A stretch of 64,000 nt of DNA from Thalassospira profundimaris (GCF_003326755.1 NZ_JPWH01000005.1:124001-188000); one strand, 5' to 3'. Shown: positions 1 through 8,982, numbered from the stretch's first letter. Numbers and translations: made by a program. Notes: generated from the letters alone by a model not told the origin.

Positions 1-365
1 TTGCCAGGTACATAGGCCTCGCCCACCACTTCGCCATTAATGGGCGAACGGTTAACATGAACGTTAAACACATTCATGAAAATGGATATACGGGTGCGCG
101 GTGACTGGTCTTCCAGTTCCAGTTCCTTGGGCAACGGGGCTTGCGAAATCATGCAAATACGGCCATCGGCAGGCGCAATGACCAGATTGTCACTGGTTGG
201 CGTGACACGGTCGGGGTCGCGGAAGAAATAGGCGCACCACAACGTCAGAATCACACCAATCCAGCCCAGCGGCTCGGCAATCAGAAACAGGATCACGGTC
301 ACGGCGGCGAAAATTGCAATAAATTTCCAGCCTTCGGAATTGATCGGCACAAGAACGGATTTCAA
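1..365 (-). CDS. psd: Phosphatidylserine decarboxylase proenzyme, N-terminal part (cut by window edge)
   Basis: Membrane-bound enzyme that decarboxylates phosphatidylserine to phosphatidylethanolamine. The visible N-terminus starts SVLVPINSEGWKF, followed by a hydrophobic hairpin (about residues 12-42), then FFRDPDR, VIAPADGRI and the family motif FMNVFNVHVNRSP. These match the short alphaproteobacterial/archaeal-type PSD. The C-terminal self-cleavage site that forms the pyruvoyl group lies outside the window, so activity cannot be judged. I chose the TTG at 365 because AGGGAAG lies about 6 bases upstream and the family's N-terminal motif starts right after it. A second in-frame TTG seven codons upstream is possible. 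pssA often follows psd, but it would be off-window. Confidence 0.85.
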   Translation of the reverse strand, partial: MKSVLVPINSEGWKFIAIFAAVTVILFLIAEPLGWIGVILTLWCAYFFRDPDRVTPTSDNLVIAPADGRICMISQAPLPKELELEDQSPRTRISIFMNVFNVHVNRSPINGEVVGEAYVPG

Positions 366-709
366 AACTGTCTTCCCTGGTTGCAATGCAACGCGCCGGT
401 CAGCGGCACGTCTGGCATGTTCTTATCACTGGCAATCCATGTCCATCAACAAGGGGGATCACCCAAGCGCACTTTTTTCACGACCCGATCCCTTGTGATC
501 CCTCATCGTGCCTGTCGCAAGCGCGCGTTTCTGTGAAAACCATCACGTTTCGCACCAGTCAAACGCGCCCGGCACTGGAAAAGGCCCTGGTTTCAGATGA
601 TCCACCGCGCCGTTCCGGGCAAAGATATAAGCCGGAGAAAAACAATGTCGATGGCACAACAGCAATAACGACCTTGCCCAGCCTCACTTTCCTTTTGATA
701 GAGGAGAGC
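366..709. other. Gene-free stretch upstream of psd
   Basis: This 344-base stretch should hold the psd promoter and the end of the LysM-protein transcript. The open frames crossing it have no recognisable protein content and run antisense into the flanking genes. I see no convincing terminator hairpin or promoter pair. Confidence 0.5.
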
Positions 710-1906
710 CTAGCGCCACTTCACATTGGGATAGGTCGCCTTTTCCTGTTCGGGCAGGGCAAAAATCTGGCCAGGATAGATCAGGTCGGGATCGCGGATC
801 TGGTCTTCGTTGCGATGATAAATCACCCAATACTGAATACCATCGCCATAGGCGCGCCGGGCAATCCGCCACAGGCTGTTGCCCGGTTGCACAACATAGC
901 GCGAGCCCGGTTCCATCGCCTTTTTGGCATCAGCCCGTTCAAAGGGCAGTTCGATCCGGGCAACCACCTTGCCCTGTTTATCCACCTCGTCGGCGCGCAA
1001 TTTATACTGGCCGGGGTCAATATCGGTCTCAAGGGTTACGCCCCAGTCACCCTTGTCGTTTGACAGGGCATTGCCAACAAATTTGTTATCCAGATAAACG
1101 CGAATATCATGGTCCGGGTCGGCATCGCCAGACATGGAAACCTGGCCTTTTTCATCATAATCAATGACGCCGACACTCAGACGCGGACGGGAGGACGCAA
1201 TTTCAGGCTGCCCTGCCTCACGGGCGGCCTTGTTGGCCGTTTTGGCGATGTCGGTATTTTCTCTCACCGCCCCGGGGCCCTGCAATACCGTCGCCGGACC
1301 CTTTCCTTCCGAGGGGACACGCAAGGCAATAATCGGTTTTTTGCCTTCTTCGCCTTCGGTGGCGGCATCACCCTTTTTCTGCGCCACCATCGGGGCCGTG
1401 GTTTCCCCGGACGGATTTTCGGGGATCAGGACCACAACATCCTCGTTGCCGGTCTTAACCTTGCCATCCTTGGTTTCGCTTTCCACCGAAAGCTCGCGAT
1501 CGCCCGGTTGCAGCGGTTTTTCCGGCAAAATCACCCATTCGCCCCGGTCATCGGCGGTGGCTTCGCCAATCACATCCTTGCCTTCGCGCACACGGACCTT
1601 GCTGTTGGGTTCGGCGCGACCGGCAATCACCGAATTGCCATCCGGACTGACCCGCACAACGTCAAAGCTGGGATCGGAAACGTCCGGTGCCTTGTCATCA
1701 TCGGGCGTCTTGGCCGCATCATCGGATTTCGACACCGTGCTTTGCCCGGTATCCGCCGCATTCCCGCTGCCGTCCGACGGGGCGGAGGGGGACGACGATA
1801 CCGCATCGACATCATCATCGACTGAGCCCGTAAGCGTATAGTTCAGGATGATGGCGGCAATGATCAGCAAAACGCCGATAATGACGAGGATATAAGGTCG
1901 CTTCAC
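710..1906 (-). CDS. LysM domain protein with Ig-like repeats, membrane-anchored
   Basis: A 398-residue envelope protein. One hydrophobic segment (residues 5-26) follows a short basic start and probably anchors it in the inner membrane. A long Ser/Asp/Pro/Ala-rich spacer comes next. Two segments resemble bacterial Ig-like folds (about 85-160, with GRAEPNSKVRV, and about 245-325, with GDADPDHDIRVYLDN). A C-terminal LysM domain (about 337-388) reads YVVQPGNSLWRIARRAYGDG and ends IYPGQIFALP. LysM domains bind peptidoglycan or chitin-like glycans, so a periplasmic, wall-associated role is likely. Homologues in related bacteria are annotated only as LysM peptidoglycan-binding proteins. The start sits directly before the basic/hydrophobic N-terminus. 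Confidence 0.8.
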   Translation of the reverse strand: MKRPYILVIIGVLLIIAAIILNYTLTGSVDDDVDAVSSSPSAPSDGSGNAADTGQSTVSKSDDAAKTPDDDKAPDVSDPSFDVVRVSPDGNSVIAGRAEPNSKVRVREGKDVIGEATADDRGEWVILPEKPLQPGDRELSVESETKDGKVKTGNEDVVVLIPENPSGETTAPMVAQKKGDAATEGEEGKKPIIALRVPSEGKGPATVLQGPGAVRENTDIAKTANKAAREAGQPEIASSRPRLSVGVIDYDEKGQVSMSGDADPDHDIRVYLDNKFVGNALSNDKGDWGVTLETDIDPGQYKLRADEVDKQGKVVARIELPFERADAKKAMEPGSRYVVQPGNSLWRIARRAYGDGIQYWVIYHRNEDQIRDPDLIYPGQIFALPEQEKATYPNVKWR

Positions 1907-2230
1907 CGGAAAAATATCCTTGAACGGTGGTTATCTTTTAGTCGCCGAAGGTTGAGAATCACGTCCGCACGCGGCAGTCACCATAAAAACCGGAATTCCG
2001 CCCCACCCCCGACACGGTAATCGGAAACTTGTACTACTTTCATCGCACAGTTTCCATACCGTAACAAAGCCGGAATTTCATCATATCGTTGCAAATATGC
2101 AAATTTACCCGCGAAAATCCTGTTTGGACGTTCATATTCCCGGCTTCAACCCGTTTCCCGGCAGATTAACCGATAACCCGCCACAACCGCCCCACAACCA
2201 CCCATCAGCCGTGCCCGGCATCGCCCTTCC
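1907..2230. other. Intergenic region upstream of the LysM gene
   Basis: This 324-base gap holds the presumed promoter of the minus-strand LysM gene. The part at about 2035-2110 is visibly AT-richer than its surroundings. I see no clear -35/-10 pair and no gene. Confidence 0.4.
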
Positions 2231-3268
2231 TTACGGCTGGGACATTGACGCGCCGATATAGGCCACCAGGGCCGCCATAAATACCGGCAATGCCAGGGCC
2301 AGCGCCCGTACCAAAGCCATCCCCGCCCAGGCAATGCCGGCTTCTGCCCCGGTTCCATCGCCTGTCACCACCCGATCCAGACGAAAGGCCCGTTGCAATA
2401 TTGTCGCCCCTGCCCCGGCAAACAACACCAGCAACAACACCGCATGGGCAACCAGACTGGCCGGGGCACGCAAAATGGCCGTGGCACCCGCCACCATAAT
2501 GGCCGCCACCATCGACAGCCACACGGCGGCGCGATATTGCGGGGCTGCCTTTTCGGAAATCAGCGCGATCAGTAACGCCACCGCCATTGCCCCATAGAGA
2601 ATTTTCAAATCGCGCAGCCCAAACTGGACGGCAATAATCCCCATGCCCAACACCAGCGCCAGAAACACCGACAGCGCGCCTGGTCCGCGATCGGGAACGG
2701 GGGCATCATTCGTTGTGGTTTTGCCTTTGCGCGACGTGGTGACTTTGGCGGATTTTCCTTTGGCCTTTCCCTTGCCGCGAGGTGATTTTTCATCGTCGCT
2801 ATCGGCCGCGAAATCCGGCAGGGTCACATAAGCCAGCACCAGGGCAACCACCAGATAAACCGCCCATGCCAGCACCGAAACCGAATGCGCCGTTTCAGGC
2901 CGGGCCACGCGCGATAACAGTGCCGCCGTGCCAGCGGCTTCATCGCCCAGCACCAGCCAGCCCCCGCCAACAATGACAGTGGCCGCAAGGACCGATGAAA
3001 TACGCGCCGAAAACCGCGCCACATCAATCATGATCCCGGCCAGCCCGCCAATCAGAATAACCGCCAGCACCGCCCCGGCCCCGCCGCGCATGCCTTCGGG
3101 CAGGCCCACCGCCGCGGGAACCGCCACCAGAATGGCGGGAATGATGGCCGACAGCACAATACGCCGTGCCACAGGCCGATCCAGCCCCAGCCAAAGCGCA
3201 AGCATCAAAACCCCGGCAATCACACCGGAAACAAGAATGGCAAACCAGAAGGGACTGTCGACAAACAC
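2231..3268 (-). CDS. Polytopic membrane protein of unknown function
   Basis: A 345-residue integral membrane protein with about nine or ten hydrophobic segments. Four or five lie before residue 150. A highly charged Lys/Ser/Thr-rich cytoplasmic loop covers residues 153-190 (KGKAKGKSAK) and separates them from four or five further helices. No transporter or enzyme motif is visible. It is read alone and divergently from the LOG gene. I do not recognise the family. The basic central loop looks like a linker rather than a domain. Confidence 0.65.
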   Translation of the reverse strand: MFVDSPFWFAILVSGVIAGVLMLALWLGLDRPVARRIVLSAIIPAILVAVPAAVGLPEGMRGGAGAVLAVILIGGLAGIMIDVARFSARISSVLAATVIVGGGWLVLGDEAAGTAALLSRVARPETAHSVSVLAWAVYLVVALVLAYVTLPDFAADSDDEKSPRGKGKAKGKSAKVTTSRKGKTTTNDAPVPDRGPGALSVFLALVLGMGIIAVQFGLRDLKILYGAMAVALLIALISEKAAPQYRAAVWLSMVAAIMVAGATAILRAPASLVAHAVLLLVLFAGAGATILQRAFRLDRVVTGDGTGAEAGIAWAGMALVRALALALPVFMAALVAYIGASMSQP

Positions 3269-3590
3269 GCTGACTTAACCTGCCTTACTAACTTTCAGTT
3301 TCTGTTTTCGTGCCCGATTGTGACATGGTCCACACCATGCCTTTACGCATCTGCACATGACGGGACCGACACAATACGGCATATTACGGCACAAATCGGG
3401 CTGCACTTGTGTCGCACAACCCTGCCCAACATGCCCGCACCGGGCAAAGCCCTTTTGGAAAATCACTTTTTTGACATCAAGATATTATTGACGGCGCAGG
3501 CATATCATACGCTAAGCTGGCGATGAAAGAGACATTGAGACTTCTTAAGGTTTCTTTCCTGCAACAAGATAACAAGAAAGGCAGGCCGCC
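3269..3590. other. Divergent promoter region between membrane protein and LOG gene
   Basis: This 322-base region must carry the promoters for both divergent genes. TTGACA (3471) and TTGACG (3488) are good -35 candidates for the plus strand, but the matching -10 boxes are ambiguous. An AAAGGCAGG Shine-Dalgarno lies just before the ATG at 3591. No gene is seen. Confidence 0.4.
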
Positions 3591-4175
3591 ATGACGAAAA
3601 TAAACTCGATTTGTGTATTTTGCGGTGCATCAAACGGTGTGAACCCCCAGCACAAGGAAAACGCCATCGCCTTTGGCAAAATGATGGCCGAACGCGGCAT
3701 GACCCTGATTTACGGCGGCGGACGCATTGGCCTGATGGGGGCCGTTGCCGATGCGGTGATGGAAAATGGCGGCAATGTTGTCGGCATTATTCCCGCCCAT
3801 CTTGACGATATCGAAGTCGGCCATGCCGGGCTTTCGGAACTGATCGTTTGTAAGTCCATGTATGAACGCAAGGTGGAAATGTTTCGCCGGTCTGACGCGT
3901 TTGTTACGCTGGCTGGCGGACTGGGCAGCCTTGATGAAGCCTTCGAGGCCCTGACATTGCGCCAGCTTGGCATTCACGACAAGCCGCTGGTCTTTTTAAA
4001 CGCGCTTGGTTACTGGGATAAATGCCTGGATATGATCGATGGCATCATCGAGGAAGGCTTTGCCCGCCCCAGCAACCGCCAGCTTTATTCGGTGGCCGAT
4101 ACGCTCGAAGGCGTGTTTGAAAAGCTTTCCGCCGAACCGGGACCGAAATTTGATCCCAAGGAAAAGCTGCTCTAA
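3591..4175 (+). CDS. LOG family protein (cytokinin-riboside 5'-monophosphate phosphoribohydrolase type)
   Basis: A 194-residue Rossmann-fold protein of the LOG/TIGR00730 family, whose members hydrolyse nucleoside 5'-monophosphates (including cytokinin precursors) to base and ribose phosphate. The start SICVFCGASNG, the nucleotide-binding YGGGRIGLMGAVADAV (about 40-57) and the catalytic LAGGLGSLDEAFEAL (about 107-121, a Ser variant of the usual PGGxGTxxE motif) are all present. Length is typical. In bacteria the physiological substrate is usually AMP or another purine nucleotide. The gene is monocistronic, closed by the terminator at 4213. Confidence 0.9.
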   Translation: MTKINSICVFCGASNGVNPQHKENAIAFGKMMAERGMTLIYGGGRIGLMGAVADAVMENGGNVVGIIPAHLDDIEVGHAGLSELIVCKSMYERKVEMFRRSDAFVTLAGGLGSLDEAFEALTLRQLGIHDKPLVFLNALGYWDKCLDMIDGIIEEGFARPSNRQLYSVADTLEGVFEKLSAEPGPKFDPKEKLL

Positions 4176-4212
4176 CAGTCCCTATCTTCGCCGGTTGATA
4201 AAACCGTTAACC

Positions 4213-4246
4213 GCAAAGGGTGCCACGTTGCACCCTTTGCATTTTT
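4213..4246 (+). terminator. Rho-independent terminator of the LOG gene
   Basis: A perfect 10-bp stem GCAAAGGGTG/CACCCTTTGC with an 8-base loop, followed by ATTTTT, begins 38 bases after the stop. Confidence 0.9.
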
Positions 4247-4305
4247 GGCGCATCTTTTGTTCCTGTTGGCACGGCAGCCGCCTTAAAAACATCAGGAACG
4301 CAACA

Positions 4306-5388
4306 ATGATGACTTCCCCCCATGTGACGATCATTGGTGCAGGCATTGTCGGCATGACAGCGGCCTATTTTCTGGCCCGCACCGGCGTGTCCGTCCGGCT
4401 GATAGACCGCCATGAAACACCGGGACAGGGTGTTACCGACCGATCCTTTGGCTGGATCAACTACATCACCCGCGACCCTGCCAAAGACCCTGCCGCACAT
4501 CATTACTGCCATGCCGCATTTGACCGTTACCATGCCCTGAACAGAGATTTTGACGGCAGGCTTTTTTCACCGGCAACAGGTTCCCTGCTGTGGACAGAGG
4601 ATGCCCGACAAACCCTTGATCTGGTCCATCGTCACCAGCAACACGGCGCTGCACCCCGTGCGCTCAACCGTGCGGAATTCGCCAAACTGGCCCCCTTTGT
4701 GGTTAATCCGCCCGAGTGTACGGCCTATTGCGCCCATGATTTTGCCCTGCATCCGCGCAAGGTGATGGCACTTTACCACCAGGCGCTTAAAAAGCTGGGG
4801 ACCGAAATGATGTTTGGCCACAGCGTGGAGGGGATCGTTGTGCGAAACAACCGGGCGGCTGCCCTTGTCATTGATGGCACGGAGCTGGCAACCGACCGGG
4901 TTATTGTTGCGTCGGCAACGGGCAGCATCCCGCTGCTTGCCCCCTTTGGGGATCAACACGGCATAATCTCTTCACCGGCGATTCTGATCACCATAGAGGC
5001 GGAAATTCCCGGATTTCACGGCATTTTATGCGGACCGGAGCTTGAAATACGCCAACTTGAAAAGAACCGTTTCATCATTGCCGAAAACATGCCCAAAAAC
5101 CCGACCCAAACCGCCTTGCAGGATTTGGCCGATCAAACGCTGGCATCCGTCTGCAGGCTTTTTCACAATGTCACCTCGGCGCGCATTCTATCCGTCCAGA
5201 TTGGCGAGCGCCCCGATAGCACCGATGGTCTGGCACGGGTTGGCCGCGTAAAGAATATCGACAATCTGTTTCTTGCAGTGGCCCATCCCGGTTTCATTTT
5301 GGCCCCGGTCATTGCGCAAAGCCTGACCGACCAGATTTTTGAGCGCGAAAGCCTGTATGAAATTCCAACGAGATCTATTGAGATATGA
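4306..5388 (+). CDS. FAD-dependent oxidoreductase (D-amino acid oxidase/glycine oxidase family)
   Basis: A 360-residue soluble flavoenzyme. The N-terminal dinucleotide-binding fold reads VTIIGAGIVGMTAAYFLARTG (residues 7-27), closed by the acidic LIDRHE. Further marks are DRSFGWIN, the FALHPRKVMALYH segment where the substrate domain begins, and the C-terminal FLAVAHPGFILAPVIAQ that touches the flavin. The family oxidatively deaminates glycine, sarcosine or D-amino acids; the substrate cannot be told here. The frame stays open upstream through the LOG gene's end, but the ATG at 4306 follows AGGA by 8 bases and starts just before the Rossmann fold. The 3' end overlaps the convergent MFS gene by 14 bases. 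Confidence 0.85.
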   Translation: MMTSPHVTIIGAGIVGMTAAYFLARTGVSVRLIDRHETPGQGVTDRSFGWINYITRDPAKDPAAHHYCHAAFDRYHALNRDFDGRLFSPATGSLLWTEDARQTLDLVHRHQQHGAAPRALNRAEFAKLAPFVVNPPECTAYCAHDFALHPRKVMALYHQALKKLGTEMMFGHSVEGIVVRNNRAAALVIDGTELATDRVIVASATGSIPLLAPFGDQHGIISSPAILITIEAEIPGFHGILCGPELEIRQLEKNRFIIAENMPKNPTQTALQDLADQTLASVCRLFHNVTSARILSVQIGERPDSTDGLARVGRVKNIDNLFLAVAHPGFILAPVIAQSLTDQIFERESLYEIPTRSIEI

Positions 5389-6787
5389 CTTTCTGCCGGG
5401 TGCTCCACAGCACAAAGAAAAGCAGAAAAACCGTAAAAAAACCCAACGTGACTGACAGCCCGCTGGCGAGTGACATACGCCAGTTATTGTCCGTTATGTG
5501 CGTTAATCTGGCAAAAAAGACGCTTCCGGTAAGGGCCACACCCAACACCCCGCCCAATTGCTGAAATGTCTGCAAAAGGGCCGATGCGATGCCCGCCTGT
5601 TCCTGACCAATGCCATCAAGGGCAAGATGGAAAAGCGGCCCGATCACGGTACCAAACCCCAAACCTGCCACCAATAACAGCGCCATGACACAGCCTTGAT
5701 CAGTAAGCCCTGCAAATGCCGGAACAAAAACCCGCAATGCCCCAAGCCCGACCAGGGTTATGAGCGCACCGGCCACAATTCGTAACCGGGGAGAAACCTG
5801 CTGCATCATGGGGGCCAAAATTGAGGCAATGATAATTCCAAGTGACAGCGGAAAAGATGTCAGCCCCGATTGCAAGGGCGTGAACCCGAAACCGGTTTGC
5901 AAGAAGATCGATAGCATCATGAAAAAACCCGGCAAACCGGCAAAAAACAGGCCAATTGCCAAGCAGAACACCCAAAACCCCTTGGCAGAAATCAGAATTA
6001 CCGGCACCAATTGCGCTTTGTTCTGTGTCATCTGGCGGTGCTCCCAGCCGATCAAGGCGGCAAATACGGGCACAGCAATGACCAGCATGCCCCATATCCA
6101 AAAGGGCCAGCCATATACGCGCCCCTCGATCAAGGGGAAAAGACACAGGAACACACCAATGGCCGCCAAAATGACGGCGACCGGATCAAAATGGACAGAC
6201 GGCATCGCCACAACCGGCGGCATTGAACGCCACAGCAAAACCATCAGAAGCAGTGCCAGTGGCGGATTAATCAAAAAAATCGGGCGCCACCCCAACCCGG
6301 CCAGGTTTTGATCAACCAGCCATCCCCCTACAAGCGGCCCCAGGACCGAGGCAAGCCCGGCCACCAGCCCGAAAACAGCAAAGGCTGTTGCCCGTGCCCT
6401 GCCCTGAAATATTCGATGTGCCAGGGCCATTGCCTGGGGCGAAACCAATGCCGCCCCCACCCCCTGAACAACACGACCAGCCTGCAGAACAGGCATTGTT
6501 AGTGCAAATCCACACAGGGCGGACCCGACCGCAAAAACCACCAGCCCGTAAATCAGCACGCGATCAGCACCAAAACGGTCCCCCACACGGCCCCCCGACA
6601 ACAGGCATATCGCATATGTCAGAATATATCCCGACACGAGCCACTGCAAAGCCACCCCACCTGCCTGAAAAGTCGCATCAATTGCGGGCAATGCCACATT
6701 GATGATCGTGATATCAAGCGTGATGAGAAAATTGACCCCCGCCAGCAAGAAAAGTACCAAACGACGGCCGTCATGATCGAAGGACAT
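5375..6787 (-). CDS. MFS drug-efflux transporter (EmrB/QacA, DHA2 type)
   Basis: A 470-residue inner-membrane proton antiporter, probably exporting toxic compounds, with about 14 hydrophobic segments. DHA2 marks are LDITIINVALPAI in helix 1, the loop GGRVGDRFGADRVLIYG (motif A) and LAGLASVLGPLVGGWL (motif C). The frame extends 36 codons further upstream, but that part overlaps the tetR 3' end and has no membrane character. The ATG at 6787 follows AAGGAAAA and gives the family's normal N-terminus. It starts 13 bases after the tetR stop, so the two genes form an operon that the repressor most likely controls. Confidence 0.9.
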   Translation of the reverse strand: MSFDHDGRRLVLFLLAGVNFLITLDITIINVALPAIDATFQAGGVALQWLVSGYILTYAICLLSGGRVGDRFGADRVLIYGLVVFAVGSALCGFALTMPVLQAGRVVQGVGAALVSPQAMALAHRIFQGRARATAFAVFGLVAGLASVLGPLVGGWLVDQNLAGLGWRPIFLINPPLALLLMVLLWRSMPPVVAMPSVHFDPVAVILAAIGVFLCLFPLIEGRVYGWPFWIWGMLVIAVPVFAALIGWEHRQMTQNKAQLVPVILISAKGFWVFCLAIGLFFAGLPGFFMMLSIFLQTGFGFTPLQSGLTSFPLSLGIIIASILAPMMQQVSPRLRIVAGALITLVGLGALRVFVPAFAGLTDQGCVMALLLVAGLGFGTVIGPLFHLALDGIGQEQAGIASALLQTFQQLGGVLGVALTGSVFFARLTHITDNNWRMSLASGLSVTLGFFTVFLLFFVLWSTRQKVISQ

Positions 6788-6800
6788 GGATTTTTCCTTA

Positions 6801-7415
6801 TCAGGCAGAAACAGGCCGGCAAGCAAGCAGGGAACGTTCGATTTCGGAATAGACCGGCCAAAAATGCGCGAGACCGCCCGGTCCGTGCTGTGCAAATGCG
6901 GTTAAGGCCCCTGTCACCATCAAGGCGGCGGCAAAGGGATCCAGGTTGGGCCGAAATACCCCTTGGTCCCGACCAAAGGTCATAATTTTACAATACCGTC
7001 CGCACCAGTTTTTAGTGAAATCGGCCAGGGTTTGGGCCAGTTCAGGGTTGCTTGCCGCCGCCTGGGAAAGCTGGGCAAAACAAACGGCCAATTCGGGCTG
7101 GTCGCGCAAACTGTCGTGATAGGCCTGCACTTCCCTGTGCAACTGATCCCTCGCATTATATTTCGGGTCTGGTTCGGGCGGTAACAATGCAAGAAAAGCA
7201 TCGCGGGTTGTGGTCGCGACAAAATCCAGCAAGGCGGCCTTGCCCGAAATATGAAAATGCAACGTCGAAATATTGATGCCAACGCGATCGGCCACGGCAC
7301 GGGTCCGCAAAGCAGCCAGGCCCTGTTCCGCGATCAACTGGCGGGCAGCCTGCGCAATCATCTCGCGACGTTCATGTTTGCGAATATAGGGATGGGTTTT
7401 ATCTGTCTTTTCCAT
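6801..7415 (-). CDS. TetR family repressor of the adjacent MFS pump
   Basis: A 204-residue DNA-binding protein. The N-terminal helix-turn-helix spans about residues 17-65 (REMIAQAARQLIAEQGLAAL, then VADRVGINISTLHFHISGK). The rest is a helical ligand-binding domain. It is the first gene of the tetR-MFS operon. Its start codon lies inside a 46-bp perfect palindrome (7404-7449), which is very likely its own operator. The design therefore suggests autorepression with drug-induced release of both genes. The ligand is unknown. Confidence 0.9.
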   Translation of the reverse strand: MEKTDKTHPYIRKHERREMIAQAARQLIAEQGLAALRTRAVADRVGINISTLHFHISGKAALLDFVATTTRDAFLALLPPEPDPKYNARDQLHREVQAYHDSLRDQPELAVCFAQLSQAAASNPELAQTLADFTKNWCGRYCKIMTFGRDQGVFRPNLDPFAAALMVTGALTAFAQHGPGGLAHFWPVYSEIERSLLACRPVSA

Positions 7416-7449
7416 AAATCAATCATATGATTGATTTATGGAAAAGACA
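7404..7449. promoter_or_regulatory. 46-bp perfect palindrome over the tetR start codon (operator)
   Basis: Both 23-base halves are exact reverse complements, centred between 7426 and 7427. The core is ATCAATCATATGATTGAT, typical in style of TetR-family operators. The left half contains the tetR ATG (7413-7415). The right half therefore contains a mirror ATGGAAAAGAC on the plus strand, which opens only a 26-codon frame. A protein bound here would cover the translation start region, and the RNA could fold over the start codon. Confidence 0.8.
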
Positions 7450-7801
7450 ATCTCCTTTAGTCATGCCGGGCGACAACCCACCGCCACAGACCTTCGCAGC
7501 CAGCAACATTCCATATGAAAGGCGTGTCCTTCACAGCATTGGAAGATGAATAACAATCTCAGTATAAAAGGAATTTTACTTTCAGGATTCTCGCTCCACG
7601 CTGCAACGAGGTGCCCAACATTCACCCGCACGCGCACAAAAGTGCACTTGAAAACCGCCTGACACACGGAGCGCATTGCAGTTAAAATGCCAAATGGTTT
7701 TCCCAACACGATATTTAAATTAGACTTCTCTGATGTAAATCATGGCCGAAAAAAGAGAAGAGTGATGAAGTGATGGCTCCTGCACAAGAGAGAGAGCCAT
7801 C
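7450..7801. other. Regulatory region between the tetR operator and the peroxidase gene
   Basis: This gene-free stretch of about 350 bases carries the tetR operon promoter and the peroxidase promoter. An FNR-like box lies at 7730. The sequence is clearly AT-richer at 7680-7760. A minus-strand frame at 7461-7709 has no Shine-Dalgarno and no recognisable content, and is rejected. Confidence 0.5.
7730..7743 (+). promoter_or_regulatory. FNR/Anr-like box upstream of cytochrome c peroxidase
   Basis: CTGATGTAAATCAT holds two TGAT/ATCA half-sites with the 4-base spacing of the FNR consensus TTGAT-N4-ATCAA, differing only at the outermost base on each side. It is centred about 65 bases before the ATG. 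Placed at -41.5 it would give a leader of about 24 bases. Oxygen-limited induction of diheme peroxidases by FNR/Anr is established in other proteobacteria; control here is inference. Confidence 0.5.
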
Positions 7802-8881
7802 ATGAAAACCACCCGTATTTTCATCCGGTTACTGGGGGCATCTGCCCTTTGTATCGGTTTCGCAGCCAATGCTCTTGCCGCTGACACGGCAAATGATGCG
7901 GCCCTGCGCAAAGCGGCAAACGACTATTTCGAGGTCATTCCCTCTGCCGTTCCCGCCGTCAAGGGAAACCCGGTGACGCATGAGAAAGTTGAACTGGGCA
8001 AAATGCTGTTTTTTGAACCGCGCCTGTCGTCAAGTGCACTCATTTCCTGCAATACCTGCCACAATCTGGGCATGGGGGGAGATGACAACCTTGAAACATC
8101 CATTGGTCATGGCTGGCAAAAAGGCCCGCGCAATGCCCCGACAGTCTTTAACGCCGTTTTTAATATCGCCCAGTTCTGGGACGGGCGCGCTGCCGACCTG
8201 AAGGCACAGGCCAAAGGCCCGGTTCAGGCCGGGGTGGAAATGGCCAGCACGCCGGAACGGGTTGTAACCACCTTAAAAAGCATGCCGGAATATGTTGAAC
8301 ATTTCACCAGGGCCTTTCCCGGTGAAAAAGACCCTGTAACCTTCGATAATATGGCCAAAGCCATCGAGGCGTTTGAAGCCACCCTGATCACCCCGGCCTC
8401 CCGGTTTGACCAGTTCCTTGAAGGCAATGACGCCATCCTGACCAAACAGGAAAAAGAAGGCCTGGCCCTGTTTATGGATAGCGGCTGTGCATCGTGCCAT
8501 AATGGCGTGAATATCGGCGGAAACGGTTATTACCCGTTTGGCGTGGTTGAAAAACCGGGGGCGGATATTTTGCCAGCCAATGACAAGGGCCGTTTTGCCG
8601 TCACCCATACCGCCGATGACGATTATGTCTTTCGCGCGGGCCCCTTGCGCAATATCGAACTGACCGCGCCCTATTTCCACACTGGCAAGGTCTGGGACCT
8701 GGAACAGGCGGTTGGCATCATGGCAACCAGCCAGCTTGGCACCGAACTTGACGACAAATCAATTGCCGCAATTGCTGCCTTCTTGCGCACCCTGACCGGG
8801 CAAGAACCACAAATCGTGTATCCAATCCTGCCCGTCAGCACCCATGCAACGCCGCGGCCCAAGGAAATGATCGCAAAATAA
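7802..8881 (+). CDS. Diheme cytochrome c peroxidase
   Basis: A periplasmic peroxidase that reduces hydrogen peroxide to water with electrons from cytochrome c. The 359-residue protein has a signal peptide ending near ANALA (residue 26). Two CxxCH heme sites are visible: CNTCH (83-87, peroxidatic heme) and CASCH (229-233, electron-transfer heme). NIAQFWDGRA (121-130), RNIELTAPYFHTG and VGIMATSQLG are typical of the CcpA/MauG superfamily. Length fits CCP. GAGAGAGAG serves as Shine-Dalgarno. The gene is single, under a putative FNR box, with a terminator behind it. Confidence 0.93.
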   Translation: MKTTRIFIRLLGASALCIGFAANALAADTANDAALRKAANDYFEVIPSAVPAVKGNPVTHEKVELGKMLFFEPRLSSSALISCNTCHNLGMGGDDNLETSIGHGWQKGPRNAPTVFNAVFNIAQFWDGRAADLKAQAKGPVQAGVEMASTPERVVTTLKSMPEYVEHFTRAFPGEKDPVTFDNMAKAIEAFEATLITPASRFDQFLEGNDAILTKQEKEGLALFMDSGCASCHNGVNIGGNGYYPFGVVEKPGADILPANDKGRFAVTHTADDDYVFRAGPLRNIELTAPYFHTGKVWDLEQAVGIMATSQLGTELDDKSIAAIAAFLRTLTGQEPQIVYPILPVSTHATPRPKEMIAK

Positions 8882-8906
8882 ACCGATAAACGATTGTATC
8901 GTGCAA

Positions 8907-8937
8907 GCCCGCCCTTGAACCGGGGCGGGCTTTATCT
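8907..8937. terminator. Terminator after the peroxidase gene
   Basis: Stem GCCCGCCC/GGGCGGGC with an 8-base loop, followed by TTTATCTTTT. Flanking AA/TT extends the stem, so it could also stop minus-strand transcripts from the LysR gene. Confidence 0.8.
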
Positions 8938-8982
8938 TTTCGCGCTATTTGTGGCTTGTAAAAAGATCACGACATTCAAACC

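Noticed and set aside
386..1063. 225-codon plus-strand frame between psd and the LysM gene
   Set aside because: No Shine-Dalgarno or domain; its second half is antisense to the LysM domain.
7461..7709. 82-codon minus-strand frame in the tetR/peroxidase gap
   Set aside because: Cys-rich nonsense composition, no Shine-Dalgarno, overlaps the control region.
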